From assembly GCF_006517235.1 (NCBI RefSeq), contig NZ_CP041188.1, positions 4,216,001-4,280,000 of the forward strand: DNA of 64,000 nucleotides, given 5' to 3'. Source of the stretch: Pseudarthrobacter sp. NIBRBAC000502772. GTDB lineage: Bacteria; Actinomycetota; Actinomycetes; Actinomycetales; Micrococcaceae. Position 1 is the first letter of the stretch, and each line of letters opens with the position of its first letter. A model generated the notes under the pieces. It saw only the letters and a list, made by a program, of their open reading frames with translations, had not been told where the DNA came from and ran no database searches. Below, in pieces: positions 48,050 through 57,124 of the stretch. A program made the position numbers and the translations under genes.

Positions 48050-50152
48050 CTACTTTTCGACGAGGGTGAGGACGTCGTAGGTGGCCACGATCTCGTCGTT
48101 CTGGTTGGTCAGGAGCGCGTCCCAGGCCACCTCGCCGTACTCGTCGGTTTCGCGCGGCGTGATCTTCTTGGCCGTCAGGGTGACCCGGATGGAATCCCCG
48201 GCAGCCACAGGCGTGATGAAGCGGAGGTTCTCCAGGCCGTAGTTGGCCAGGACCGGGCCCGGTGCCGGTTCCACAAACAGCCCGGCGGCCCAGCTCAGCA
48301 GCAGGTACCCGTGCGCCACGATCCCCGGGAAGAACGGGTTGGCTTCGGCCGCTTCCTGGTTGGTGTGGGCATAGAAGGTGTCGCCCGTGGAGTTGGCGAA
48401 CTTCGTGATTTCCTCCAGCGAGACCTCACGCAGCTCCGATCGGATGGCGTCGCCAATGTGCAGCGTGGCCAGGGATTTCCGGAACGGGTGCGTTCCCTCG
48501 GTCTCCACGGTGAAGTTCCGGTCCGCCCCGGTGTGCCAGAGGCCGGTGACGGCGGTGAGCATGTTGGGCGAGCCCTGGATGGCGGTGCGCTGCATGTGGT
48601 GCATGACCGAGCGGATGCCGCCCAGCTCCTCGCCGCCGCCGGCACGGCCTGGCCCGCCGTGGACCAGGTGCGGGACGGGCGAACCGTGGCCGGTGGAGCT
48701 GCGGGCGTCCTCGCGGTTGAGCATCAGGACACGGCCGTGGTGGGCGGCGATCCCGGTGACGAGTTCGCGGGCTACGGCCGGATCGTTGGTGCACACCGAC
48801 GCCACGAGGGAGCCGCCGCCCCGGGCGGCGAGGCGGACGGCGTCGGGCAGGTCCTTGTATCCGATCACGGAGGCTACCGGGCCGAACGCCTCCAGGGAGT
48901 GGATCGCGTCAGTCTCCGCGTCAGCCCAGCTCAGCACCACCGGCGACATAAAGGCGCCAGCGTCGACCACGCCCGTGGCGCCGCCGGCAGAGGTGACCGA
49001 CGGCGAATCCAGCGTCCCGTACGCAAGCTCACCGCCGGCGTCGAGCATTGACTGCACCGCGGCGCGGACGTCGGCGAGCTGCTCCAGCGACGCCAAAGCG
49101 CCCATGGTGACGCCGTCGGCGCGGGGATCCCCCAGCACCACACGCTCGTCCACGCGCCTGCCGATCGCGGCGATCACCGCCGGCACCAGCTCCTGTGGGA
49201 CGATGGCGCGGCGGATGGACGTGCACTTCTGGCCCGCCTTCACCGTCATTTCGGTGACGACTGACTTGATGAAGGCGTCGAATTCCGGGGTGCCCTCCAC
49301 CGCGTCCGGACCAAGGATGGCAGCGTTGAGGGAGTCCGTTTCGGACGTGAACCGGACGCCGCCCTGCACCACGTTGGGATGCGATTTCAGGGACAGCGCG
49401 GTGGACGCGGAGCCGGTGAAGGCCACCAGGTCGCGGTAGTCCAGCACGTCCAGGAGGCCGCGGACAGAGCCGGAAATCAGCTGCAGCGAGCCCTTCGGCA
49501 GGATGTTGGATTCGATGATCGCCTTCACCACGGCCGCGGCCACATACCCTGTGGGGGTGGCCGGCTTGACGATGGTGGGGACGCCGGCAAGGAAGGCGGG
49601 CGCGAGTTTCTCCAGCATGCCCCAGACCGGGAAGTTGAACGCGTTGATCTGCACGGCGACGCCGGGGATGCGCGTGTAGATGTGCTCGGCCACGAACGAA
49701 CCGTCCTTGGACAGCACCTCCATGGGACCGTCCACCACCACCTGCGAATTGGGCAGCTCGCGCCGGCCCTTGGAGCCGAACGTGAAGAGGACGCCGATGC
49801 CGCCGTCGATGTCGATCATCGAGTCGACCTTCGTGGCACCGGTCTGGGCCGAAAAAGCATAAAAGTGCTCGCGCCGGGCGTTCAGGTACTGCGCCAACTC
49901 CTTGAGCTTGAGCGCGCGCTGGTGGAAGGTCAGCTTGCCCAGTTCCGCCTGACCCGTGGTGCGGCCGTAATCCACGACGGCGGCAAGGTCCAGGCCGTCC
50001 GTGCTCACCCTGGCCAGGACTTCGCCGGTGCTCGCATCCCGCACGGGGACAGCGGACGCTGCCGCACCGGCGTCGGGGGTCCACCAGGAATCCTGCACAA
50101 AACTGGGAACGGTCTGGACGGTGTCGACTGTGGTTTCTGCAGTGGTGGTCAT
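48050..50152 (-). CDS. paaZ: PaaZ: oxepin-CoA hydrolase / semialdehyde dehydrogenase
   Basis: The 700-aa fusion opens the oxepin-CoA ring and oxidises the resulting aldehyde. The N-terminal 520 residues are an aldehyde dehydrogenase with the catalytic cysteine in VKAGQKCTSIRRAI. The C-terminal 150 residues are a MaoC-type hydratase (FFPGIVAHGYLLLSWAAGLF). I start at the ATG at 50152, behind GGAAGGA. The ring-epoxidase genes paaABCDE are not beside it. A PaaR-like box lies between it and the divergent thioesterase gene. Confidence 0.93.
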   Translation of the reverse strand: MTTTAETTVDTVQTVPSFVQDSWWTPDAGAAASAVPVRDASTGEVLARVSTDGLDLAAVVDYGRTTGQAELGKLTFHQRALKLKELAQYLNARREHFYAFSAQTGATKVDSMIDIDGGIGVLFTFGSKGRRELPNSQVVVDGPMEVLSKDGSFVAEHIYTRIPGVAVQINAFNFPVWGMLEKLAPAFLAGVPTIVKPATPTGYVAAAVVKAIIESNILPKGSLQLISGSVRGLLDVLDYRDLVAFTGSASTALSLKSHPNVVQGGVRFTSETDSLNAAILGPDAVEGTPEFDAFIKSVVTEMTVKAGQKCTSIRRAIVPQELVPAVIAAIGRRVDERVVLGDPRADGVTMGALASLEQLADVRAAVQSMLDAGGELAYGTLDSPSVTSAGGATGVVDAGAFMSPVVLSWADAETDAIHSLEAFGPVASVIGYKDLPDAVRLAARGGGSLVASVCTNDPAVARELVTGIAAHHGRVLMLNREDARSSTGHGSPVPHLVHGGPGRAGGGEELGGIRSVMHHMQRTAIQGSPNMLTAVTGLWHTGADRNFTVETEGTHPFRKSLATLHIGDAIRSELREVSLEEITKFANSTGDTFYAHTNQEAAEANPFFPGIVAHGYLLLSWAAGLFVEPAPGPVLANYGLENLRFITPVAAGDSIRVTLTAKKITPRETDEYGEVAWDALLTNQNDEIVATYDVLTLVEK

Positions 50153-50203
50153 CGTTGACGGGTCCTTCCAAGGCGGGGACAAAACGCGGCCAGGGCTTTA
50201 CTG

Positions 50204-50217
50204 ACCGTCCGTTCGGT
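50204..50217. promoter_or_regulatory. PaaR-like operator between paaZ and the divergent thioesterase
   Basis: ACCGTCCGTTCGGT is flanked by ACTG and AATA. This fits closely the corynebacterial PaaR pattern as I remember it (ACCG-nn-CG-nn-CGGT with AC/GT flanks). It serves two divergent promoters. Confidence 0.75.
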
Positions 50218-50284
50218 AATATGTCTACAGTACATGACTGTGCCGTGCCGCACACTGGAAGTCCAGGCTCGCCAAAGGAGACCC

Positions 50285-50716
50285 ATGACCGCCCTATCCC
50301 CCGACGCCGCTGCGCCGGACACCACCCCGTGGAAGATTGTTCTCGGCGAGCTCGACGAGAAGATGGGCGTGAAAATCCTGGAGGAATCGGTCGAGCGCGT
50401 GGTGGCGACGATGCCTGTGGAGGGCAACAGGCAGTCGTTCGGGTTGCTGCACGGCGGCGCGTCCCTGGCGGTGGGCGAGGCTGTGGGTTCCTGGGCGGCC
50501 GTGATCCACGCCAGCACGTTGGGGAAAACTGCCGTGGGGGTGGACGTCTCCGCAACGCACCACCGCTCCGCGCGCGAGGGCAAGATCACCATCACCGCCA
50601 CGCCCATCTACCTCGGCGGCACCCTGACCACGCACGAGGTCCTCATCACCAACGACGCCGGCCAGCGCCTCTGCACGCTACGCATCACCAACCTGCTGAT
50701 GAAGCCGAAGAAGTAG
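50285..50716 (+). CDS. PaaI-family hotdog thioesterase (second copy)
   Basis: The 143-aa protein has the hotdog motif RQSFGLLHGGASLAVGEAVG at about 48-67 and the VDVSATHHRSAREGKI segment of the 4HBT superfamily. AAAGGAG precedes the ATG at 50285. It is divergent from paaZ and shares its PaaR-like operator, so a role in clearing CoA esters of phenylacetate catabolism is likely. It is only distantly similar to the PaaI at 42823. A menaquinone-pathway thioesterase is an alternative. Confidence 0.8.
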   Translation: MTALSPDAAAPDTTPWKIVLGELDEKMGVKILEESVERVVATMPVEGNRQSFGLLHGGASLAVGEAVGSWAAVIHASTLGKTAVGVDVSATHHRSAREGKITITATPIYLGGTLTTHEVLITNDAGQRLCTLRITNLLMKPKK

Positions 50717-50730
50717 CCGCCGCCTCCTCC

Positions 50731-50796
50731 GGTTGATCTATCACGTAGCGTCGCCATTCCAGGCTGATGACGACGTTTAGTGATAGATCATCGGGG
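50731..50796. terminator. GATCTATCACTTA palindrome, copy 2
   Basis: CCGGTTGATCTATCACGTA (50731-50749) pairs with TTTAGTGATAGATCATCGG (50778-50796) with a few mismatches. It lies at the convergent ends of the thioesterase and the S1 protease and overlaps the last bases of the latter. Confidence 0.75.
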
Positions 50797-52872
50797 GGTG
50801 GGGCGCTGCCGCTTCCGCCGCCACTTCGCCAGCACCAGGAACACACCGCCGACGGCGAGCGCACCAGCGGCCAGGCCGGCGAACAGGATCAGCCCGGATG
50901 CGCCGGTGTTGGCCAGGTTAGCGGCCCGGTCGTCACCCAGCGGACGTACGACGGCGGCGCTGTCACGTTTTGGGGGCAGCGCAGCGTTCGTGGCTGGCAC
51001 CGCAGCCGGGGGCGAGGATTGCGGGGCTGGCTGGGAGGGCTGGTTGACCGGGGCGAAGTCGAAGGCCGCAGCACCGGATGTGCTGAATCCGTTGACCGTT
51101 TCGGCCGTGAAACGCAGCGGGCCGTCCACCGCGGGGGCAGTAAAGGACCACGCACGGCCAGCATCCACAGGAACCTCAAGAGGCGCCTGCCCACTCACGG
51201 TGATCCTGACCTTCGAACCCGCCGCGACAGCCGACGCCGGAGCCGCGGCCACCATGCCGGTGACGGTCTGGCCGGCGTCGAACGTTGCCCCCGGCGCGGG
51301 CGACGTCACCGCCGGCTTGTTGAGGAAGAGTTCCAGCTGGTAGCCGGGCAACACCGCCAATGAGTCCTGCAGCGTGGCGGCCACGGCGAAGTTTACCGGC
51401 GGCGCTTCGTTGGGTTTGGGCGCTTCTTCTCCGGCCGAGTGTGTGCCCACCGCGTAGTTGCCGCTGACCCAGGGCCCGCCGGAATCGCCGCCGCTGGACT
51501 GGACATCGAAGGACAGGAAACCGTTGAAGGCCCGCAGGTCTGCGGGGGCCGAGGTGATGCCCTGGACCACGTAGATCCCCACCTCGTCGATGGTTCCACA
51601 GGACCATGCTGACGTACGGCCGGAGCGGCAGACCGGCTGGCCCACAACCGGGGCAGCCGTTCCGATGATATTAACGTCCGGACCCGGCTCTGACGGATCG
51701 CCCCACGTACTGGCGGCGGGCAGTGGGTCCAGGTCCGCGCGGAGTTCCTCAATAACGGCGATGTCCGTTCCGACGTTGCCGGGGTTGGTCAGGTCCAACG
51801 GACGCAGGACAGTTGAGTTACCAGGTCCGCCGAACTGGCTGAAACCAAACTTTCCGAGCAGCCCGGCAGGCACTCCCTGGAATTGAAGCGTGGCCGTCTC
51901 CGCGTCGCCGTCAGCGCTGCAGTGGCCGGCCGTGAGCACTGCGGGGAGGCCTGCGGGGTCAAAGGCCGAGAAACCTGTGGAACAGATAATGCCGTTGTCA
52001 GCGGCGTAACCCAAACCTCCGGGGACGTCGGCCTGCGGCGCGAGCGGTGCCCCGGCGTCGAGCTGCACGTTGGCGTAGCGGGCCACAAACTCGGCGGGCG
52101 AGATCTTGCCGTCAGAGTTTGGGCTGGTGAGGCTCGAATTTCCGGCGTCGTCGGCCGAATCAGGCACTGTGGCCTCGGACCCGTTGCTTCCGCCGGTACG
52201 GACTACGAACCTGCTCCCGGTGTACGCCACAGCCTGCAACTCGGCCGCGCCCACGTCGCGGAGGTACGCCTGGTACAGCTCCTGGGTGCTCCGGGCCAGT
52301 TCGGTGCCGGTCGCCGGAGAACCGGTCGCCTGAGTGCCTGTCGCGGCCGGCGCGTCAGTTCCCCTAGCAGGAGCGTCCGACGGCGGTGCGGCGGGAGTCG
52401 TTTCAAGGGTCACGGCCGGGATGGTCGCGCTGAGCCGTGCCACCTCCGCTTCCAGCTCGGCCCCGGTGCCGGCAACCAGAATGCGGCCATCGTGGATCCG
52501 TGTTCCGAGGTAGCCGGGGATATCCTGCAGGGCCGCCACAACGTCCGCGGCCTGTTTGCCCAGCTGGCCCGCGGCCGTGAACTCGTCGGGGGTCAGGCCA
52601 AGATCGCGGAGGGCAGCTTCCCGAAGGCCGGCGTCGCCGGGGTGCGCGTCGCTGGGGTGCGCGTCACCGCCCCCGGATCCATCCGCCGTCGGGCTTTCCG
52701 CAGCGTCCGGCGACGCAGCATCCGCCGACACGACAGCCGGCGACGCAGCGGCCGGCTGCTCAACAGCCCAGGCCGGCACGGCCCCGAGCCCCACGGAAAG
52801 TGCCACTCCGGCAGCCGCTGCCGCTGCAAATACGCGTTTCAAACTGTGTGCCATCGCTTTCGTTCTACTCAT
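50788..52872 (-). CDS. Secreted S1 serine protease with sortase-type LANTG anchor
   Basis: The 694-aa protein has a signal peptide (about 1-38, FAAAAAAGVALSVGLGAVPA) and a prodomain resembling that of alpha-lytic/streptogrisin proteases. A chymotrypsin-fold domain follows, with His in AVLTAGHCSADG, Asp in VGTDIAVIEEL and Ser in SSGGDSGGPWVSG. An immunoglobulin-like repeat precedes the C-terminal LANTG, a membrane helix and KWRRKRQR. This is a sortase-E style wall-sorting signal. An EF-hand-like NSDGKISPAEF precedes the protease. The start overlaps the upstream gene by 8 bp; an ATG at 52854 is possible. Confidence 0.88.
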   Translation of the reverse strand: MSRTKAMAHSLKRVFAAAAAAGVALSVGLGAVPAWAVEQPAAASPAVVSADAASPDAAESPTADGSGGGDAHPSDAHPGDAGLREAALRDLGLTPDEFTAAGQLGKQAADVVAALQDIPGYLGTRIHDGRILVAGTGAELEAEVARLSATIPAVTLETTPAAPPSDAPARGTDAPAATGTQATGSPATGTELARSTQELYQAYLRDVGAAELQAVAYTGSRFVVRTGGSNGSEATVPDSADDAGNSSLTSPNSDGKISPAEFVARYANVQLDAGAPLAPQADVPGGLGYAADNGIICSTGFSAFDPAGLPAVLTAGHCSADGDAETATLQFQGVPAGLLGKFGFSQFGGPGNSTVLRPLDLTNPGNVGTDIAVIEELRADLDPLPAASTWGDPSEPGPDVNIIGTAAPVVGQPVCRSGRTSAWSCGTIDEVGIYVVQGITSAPADLRAFNGFLSFDVQSSGGDSGGPWVSGNYAVGTHSAGEEAPKPNEAPPVNFAVAATLQDSLAVLPGYQLELFLNKPAVTSPAPGATFDAGQTVTGMVAAAPASAVAAGSKVRITVSGQAPLEVPVDAGRAWSFTAPAVDGPLRFTAETVNGFSTSGAAAFDFAPVNQPSQPAPQSSPPAAVPATNAALPPKRDSAAVVRPLGDDRAANLANTGASGLILFAGLAAGALAVGGVFLVLAKWRRKRQRPTPR

Positions 52873-53113
52873 CTGTATCGCTCCGCCGTGCCATGTACGC
52901 GGCCGCCACCGCGGCCAGGCACAAGATTGCCCCGCCCAGCATGAGGAAGATCTGGCCCGGGAGCCACTCGCCGTCGACGGTCCCGTCGCCGAGCCCGAAG
53001 TTCTCCTCCGTGGTCCCGAAATCTGAAGCGAGGACGGCCCAGAACGGCCCGGCCACAAGCATCACCACTCCCGCCACCGCGAGCGAGGCCGCCACATACT
53101 TCACGGAACTCAT
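52865..53113 (-). CDS. Small two-TM membrane protein, 82 aa
   Basis: The protein has two hydrophobic segments (VAASLAVAGVVMLVAGPFWA and IFLMLGGAILCLAAVAAAYM) joined by an acidic external loop (DFGTTEENFGLGDGTVDGEW), with a short charged tail. It overlaps the phosphatase gene by 4 bp and the protease gene by 8 bp, forming a coupled three-gene operon. No family recognised. It might help deliver or anchor the wall protease. Confidence 0.65.
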   Translation of the reverse strand: MSSVKYVAASLAVAGVVMLVAGPFWAVLASDFGTTEENFGLGDGTVDGEWLPGQIFLMLGGAILCLAAVAAAYMARRSDTDE

Positions 53114-53805
53114 GGCGCCACCCGGCTGCCGAGCAGGCTCAGGACGGCGCCCAGTTCGGCCTCGGACAGGCCGTTGCGCAGCAGGAAGGTGCGGGTGTCC
53201 AGCTCCCGGACAAACTCCACCACGGCCTGGCCGCGCCGCTCCAGCAGCGGTGTCAGTTCGGCGTCGTCAATGTGGCGTTCGCCAGCATGGGGCGGGCCGT
53301 GCGTCCGGAAGCGTTCGTTGATGCCCCGGGCGGCCTTGGCGTAGCCGTCCGCAATGAGCTGGTCCGGGTCGCCGGCGAGGTCCTGCAGCATGGCCGCCAC
53401 CATGCCGCTCCTGTCCCGTCCCGCCGCGCAGTGAATGACGACGGCACCGGCCTCGGCTGCCGCGACAGCGCGGAACACCGTCACGAACTTCTCCGGGTAG
53501 AGCCGGACGTTGTGCAGATAATGGGCGGGATCATTGAGGTACGGTCCGCAGACGGCGGTGAACCGCGGATCATCGGGTTCTTCAGTAGGTGCGGCGACGA
53601 TCGTGACGCCGGACCAGGCCGTTTCGGTCACCGCAGGGTCGGTGTCCCGGCGCTGGCCTTCACGGGAGTTACGGAGATCAATCACCGTGCGGACGCCGTC
53701 GTCGTACGCCTGCCGCCAACCTGCCTCGGTGAGCCATTCGCGGCGCCCCATCCGGTAAACGCGGCCGGCAACGTGCCAGGCATTCACGGCTCCGTCCCAG
53801 CTCAC
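53110..53805 (-). CDS. Tyrosine-protein phosphatase, DSP/SIW14-like
   Basis: The 231-aa protein has the phosphatase loop VIHCAAGRDRSGMVAAML (C-x5-R) near residue 125 and the upstream acid region RTVIDLRNSREGQRRD. It resembles the bacterial Y_phosphatase3 family rather than the low-molecular-weight type at 30352. I choose the GTG at 53805, behind AGGGGGA; an ATG at 53862 is weaker. It is first in an operon with a small membrane protein and a wall-anchored protease. Lipid phosphatase activity is also known in this family. Confidence 0.82.
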   Translation of the reverse strand: MSWDGAVNAWHVAGRVYRMGRREWLTEAGWRQAYDDGVRTVIDLRNSREGQRRDTDPAVTETAWSGVTIVAAPTEEPDDPRFTAVCGPYLNDPAHYLHNVRLYPEKFVTVFRAVAAAEAGAVVIHCAAGRDRSGMVAAMLQDLAGDPDQLIADGYAKAARGINERFRTHGPPHAGERHIDDAELTPLLERRGQAVVEFVRELDTRTFLLRNGLSEAELGAVLSLLGSRVAP

Positions 53806-54005
53806 GGCTCCCCCTGTCGTCTCCACCCGGACAGCTAACCACACAGCCGCCACCGCCCGCACGCGATGGGCAGGTACCGGACAGTGTAGCGGCGCCGGAA
53901 AATCGAGTACTCCGGGCCCGTGACCTGCCTTTGAGCGAGGGCGTACGGTGGCTGTTATATGCCTGTGTTATTTATTCAAATAGATAATCAAAAGGGGAAA
54001 ATTCA

Positions 54006-54824
54006 ATGGCACGTTCTGGAATACGACGTCGGCGCTCGGCTATAGCGGCCGGCCTCGCCACCATGGCAATGGCTTTGGGCTTCACGGTCATCCCGGCCGA
54101 AGCGGCGACCACGCAACGAATCGACTATGTGGCGCTGGGCGATTCCTACGCCGCGGGAGTAGGCGCGGCCCCTTATACGGACCCCACCTGCGATCTAAGC
54201 CGTAAGGGTTACCCTGTGATCGCTGACAATCTCCGCAACGTGGAACTTACGGCAAACGCAGCTTGTTCGGGTTGGAAAACTTTCCAGGTCAGGGATGCTG
54301 CGCTCCTGAAGGTCACTGGTGACACCGACATTGTGACGGTGACGGCCGGCGGGAACGATCTCGAGTCCATCGCCATCCTGATGGCCTGCGTGCCTGCACC
54401 GGAATCGGTGGAGTGCGCCACCGCTCAAGGGGTCGCGATAGCAAAACTGACTGACGGCAGCCTCGCCACGGGCCTGGGAGAAATCGTGGCGGCCATCAAG
54501 TCCAAGTCCCCTACTGCCAAGGTGGTCTTCACCGGATACCCCTTGCTGTTCGACCCTGCCCACCCGTTCGCCGGGGTGGCAAATCCCTTGGCCGGAGTAC
54601 TGAATCAGGTCATCGCAGGCGTGGCAGGAGGGACCGGGTCCACATACGTCAACGTCGCGCCCGCTTTCACCGGCCACGGCATTGGCTCGGCGGCTCCCTG
54701 GATCAACTACAACCCGGCAAATCCGCTCGATAGCGCCAACTTCCACCCCAACGGTGAAGGCTATCGACACGGATACTTTGCATCCTTGGCCAGCCAGGAT
54801 GCCTTCGTTGTGACGGCGCCTTAG
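54006..54824 (+). CDS. Secreted SGNH-family lipase/esterase
   Basis: The 272-aa protein has a signal peptide (MARSGIRRRRSAIAAGLATM, cleavage after about residue 33, AEA). Catalytic blocks in order are GDSYAAGVG (Ser), VTAGGNDLES (Asn) and DSANFHPNGEGYRHGY (Asp/His). Four cysteines suggest two disulfides, as in the Streptomyces lipase type. The upstream 60 bp are unusually AT-rich, with AGGGGAAA as ribosome site, unlike the neighbours. It ends at a perfect hairpin. Recent acquisition is possible. Confidence 0.88.
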   Translation: MARSGIRRRRSAIAAGLATMAMALGFTVIPAEAATTQRIDYVALGDSYAAGVGAAPYTDPTCDLSRKGYPVIADNLRNVELTANAACSGWKTFQVRDAALLKVTGDTDIVTVTAGGNDLESIAILMACVPAPESVECATAQGVAIAKLTDGSLATGLGEIVAAIKSKSPTAKVVFTGYPLLFDPAHPFAGVANPLAGVLNQVIAGVAGGTGSTYVNVAPAFTGHGIGSAAPWINYNPANPLDSANFHPNGEGYRHGYFASLASQDAFVVTAP

Positions 54825-54842
54825 CTCGACCCCGTACGATCT

Positions 54843-54876
54843 GCTCGCCAAGCATCGCTAGCGGTGCTTGGCGAGC
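54843..54876. terminator. Bidirectional hairpin between the SGNH and GNAT genes
   Basis: GCTCGCCAAGCA and TGCTTGGCGAGC form a perfect 12-bp stem. The last codons of the GNAT gene lie within its right arm. Confidence 0.75.
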
Positions 54877-55466
54877 CTGTGCTCCAGCCCGTTCCGGACC
54901 ATGGGCCACTCGTGCTCCAGGATTGAAAACACCACGGTGTCGCGCAGGACGCCGTCGCTGGTCCGCCGGTGGCTGCGCAGCACGCCGTCCTGCTTTGCAC
55001 CCAGCCTGGCGATGGCTTCCCTGGATTGGTGGTTCAGCCAGTGCGTACAAAACTCCACGGCCACGCAGCCCAGTGTTTCGAACGCGTGCCGCAACAGCAA
55101 CAGCTTGGAGTCAGGGTTCGTGCCGGTGCCCTGGACCGACGCGGCGTTCCACGTGTAGCCGACTTCCACACGGGGCGTGCCGGCGTCGATATTGCAGTAA
55201 GTGGTCATGCCGATGATCCGGCCCGGGCCGCCGGTGGCAGGATCAATCAGCCGCGTGGTGAACGGCAGCATGGACCCCTGCTCCTGCATCGCCAGCCTGC
55301 GGTCGATCTCCGCCGCCATCCCGTCCGGCGCCGGGACAGACGTGTACCAGAGCTTCCACAGCTCGCCATCCTGTGCGGCCGCCACCAGGCCGTCATGGTG
55401 ACGGTGCTTCAGCGGCTCAAGAATCACGTGCCGGCCGGTCAGGGTGATGGGTTCAAAGAGGGTCAC
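54858..55466 (-). CDS. GNAT-family N-acetyltransferase
   Basis: The 202-aa enzyme opens with FEPITLTGRHVILEPLKHRH. It contains RVEVGYTWNAASVQGTGTNP (CoA-binding region) and CVAVEFCTHWLNHQSREAI, as in Acetyltransf_3 proteins close to RimL. A substrate cannot be deduced. It lies 9 bp downstream of the paaH-like gene on the same strand, so it may be the last gene of that operon. Confidence 0.82.
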   Translation of the reverse strand: MTLFEPITLTGRHVILEPLKHRHHDGLVAAAQDGELWKLWYTSVPAPDGMAAEIDRRLAMQEQGSMLPFTTRLIDPATGGPGRIIGMTTYCNIDAGTPRVEVGYTWNAASVQGTGTNPDSKLLLLRHAFETLGCVAVEFCTHWLNHQSREAIARLGAKQDGVLRSHRRTSDGVLRDTVVFSILEHEWPMVRNGLEHRLAKHR

Positions 55467-55475
55467 CCGGAAATC

Positions 55476-56336
55476 CTACTCAGCCCAGTCGAAGAATCCC
55501 TTGCCGGTCTTCCGTCCAAGCTCTCCGCGGGCCACCTTGTCCTTCAGGATCTGCGGCGGCGCGAACCGCTCCCCAAGCGTGGAATGCAGGTACTCGGCGA
55601 TGCCCAGCCGCACGTCCAGGCCCACAATGTCCGTGGTTCGCAGCGGGCCCGTGGGGTGCTTGTAGCCCAGGACCATGGCGGCGTCGATGTCCGCCGCGGA
55701 CGCCACCCCCTCCTCCACCATGCGCATCGCCTCCAGCGCGATGGCCACACCCAGCCGTGACGAGGCAAAGCCCGGTGCGTCATTGACGACGACGGCGGTC
55801 TTGCCGAGTGCCTCGACCCACCGTTTCGCCGCCTCAGCCAGGTCCGGGGACGTCTGTTCGCCGAGCACCACTTCGATGAGCGTGGAGGCAGGTACGGGGT
55901 TGAAGAAGTGCAGGCCGAGGAAGTTCTGCGGCCGCTTGAGTTCGCGGGCCAGGCCGTTGACGGACAGGGACGACGTGTTGGAGGCCAGGTAGGCGTCGTC
56001 GGCCAGGCGCTCCTCGATGCCGCGGAGCGAGGTGACCTTCAGGTCCCAGTCTTCGGGAACGGCCTCGACCACCAGCTGGCGGTCCCTGAAGTCGTCGTAA
56101 TCGACCGTGACGGCGAGCCGCGACACCATCTCATCCAGGTTGCCGTCGGTGGCTCCACGTTCGATGCTCATGGCGGCTGCGGATTCCACGCGTTCCCGGG
56201 CGGCTTCGGCGGACGCTTCGTCGCGCTCCACCACCAAGACGTTGGCCCCGTTGATCAGGAAGGCATGGGCGATCCCCGCGCCCATGCGGCCGCCACCGAG
56301 GACGCCGACGGTGGAGGGAAGGTTCGGGTTCGTCAT
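55476..56336 (-). CDS. paaH: 3-hydroxyacyl-CoA dehydrogenase, PaaH-like
   Basis: The 286-aa enzyme has the NAD-binding start TVGVLGGGRMGAGIAHAFLI, the family stretch NFLGLHFFNPVPASTLIEVV with the catalytic His, and a C-terminal helical domain ending RKTGKGFFDWAE. It would oxidise 3-hydroxyadipyl-CoA to 3-oxoadipyl-CoA. E. coli PaaH is longer (475 aa), so this is the short HBDH-like form. Its start overlaps the enoyl-CoA hydratase gene by 4 bp. Confidence 0.85.
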   Translation of the reverse strand: MTNPNLPSTVGVLGGGRMGAGIAHAFLINGANVLVVERDEASAEAARERVESAAAMSIERGATDGNLDEMVSRLAVTVDYDDFRDRQLVVEAVPEDWDLKVTSLRGIEERLADDAYLASNTSSLSVNGLARELKRPQNFLGLHFFNPVPASTLIEVVLGEQTSPDLAEAAKRWVEALGKTAVVVNDAPGFASSRLGVAIALEAMRMVEEGVASAADIDAAMVLGYKHPTGPLRTTDIVGLDVRLGIAEYLHSTLGERFAPPQILKDKVARGELGRKTGKGFFDWAE

Positions 56337-57124
56337 GGTTTCTTCTTCTCTGATTTCTTGTCGAGGAAAGCCTGCATGCGGTCAAACTTGGCCGGGGATT
56401 CAAAAAGGATCCCCTGTGCCAGCTGGTCAATCAGCGGGTGGGCCTCGGCCGGGGCGTGGAAAACCGACTTCGTGATCCGGACAGCCAACGGATCCTGGCG
56501 GCCGATCCGGTCCGCCAGGTTGTGCGCGGCATCCATCAGGTCCGGTGCCTCGTGGATCTCCGTGATGAGGCTGGCAGCCAGGGCCTCCTCGGCGCGGAGG
56601 ACCAGGCCCGCGAGCAGGATCTGCTTGGCCAGCGGCTCCCCCACTAGCTCCTTGAGGCGCCAGCTGGCCCCGGCCGCAGCGAGGATCCCCAGCCCTGTTT
56701 CGGGGTTGCCGATCCGCACACTGGGCGTTCCGATCCGGAAGTCTGCCGCGTAGGCGAGCTCGGCGCCGCCGCCCAGGCAGTACCCGTCCAGGGCGGCAAT
56801 GACCGGCATGGGCAGCTTCGCGATCCGCACGAAAATCGTGGAGTTGATGCCCTGCAGGGCATCATCGCGGCGCCGCTCGCGGAGCTGGGCGATGTCCGCA
56901 CCCGAGGCAAAGACGCCGTCGACCCCTGCAATGATCAGGACCTTGGGATTCTGCTCAAGCGCGGCGCAGACCACGTGCAGTTCGTCCACCATCTGCTGGT
57001 CGATGGCATTCCGGACTTCCGGGCGGTTGAGGAGGACCACCACGCGGTCCTCACGCTCCTCGACCAGGAGCGTGCGGAAGTCGCGGGGGCTCAAGTGTCC
57101 GTTCGCGCTTTCCGGGGAGGGCAT
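56333..57124 (-). CDS. Enoyl-CoA hydratase/isomerase, PaaF/PaaG-like
   Basis: The 263-aa crotonase-fold enzyme has the oxyanion-hole segments VFASGADIAQL and ALDGYCLGGGAELAYAADF, with Glu in IGNPETGLGI. I start at the ATG at 57124, one base inside the thiolase stop. It lies between paaJ and paaH, so it should hydrate 2,3-dehydroadipyl-CoA (PaaF). PaaG isomerase activity cannot be excluded from sequence alone. It ends in a basic EKKKP tail. Confidence 0.85.
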   Translation of the reverse strand: MPSPESANGHLSPRDFRTLLVEEREDRVVVLLNRPEVRNAIDQQMVDELHVVCAALEQNPKVLIIAGVDGVFASGADIAQLRERRRDDALQGINSTIFVRIAKLPMPVIAALDGYCLGGGAELAYAADFRIGTPSVRIGNPETGLGILAAAGASWRLKELVGEPLAKQILLAGLVLRAEEALAASLITEIHEAPDLMDAAHNLADRIGRQDPLAVRITKSVFHAPAEAHPLIDQLAQGILFESPAKFDRMQAFLDKKSEKKKP

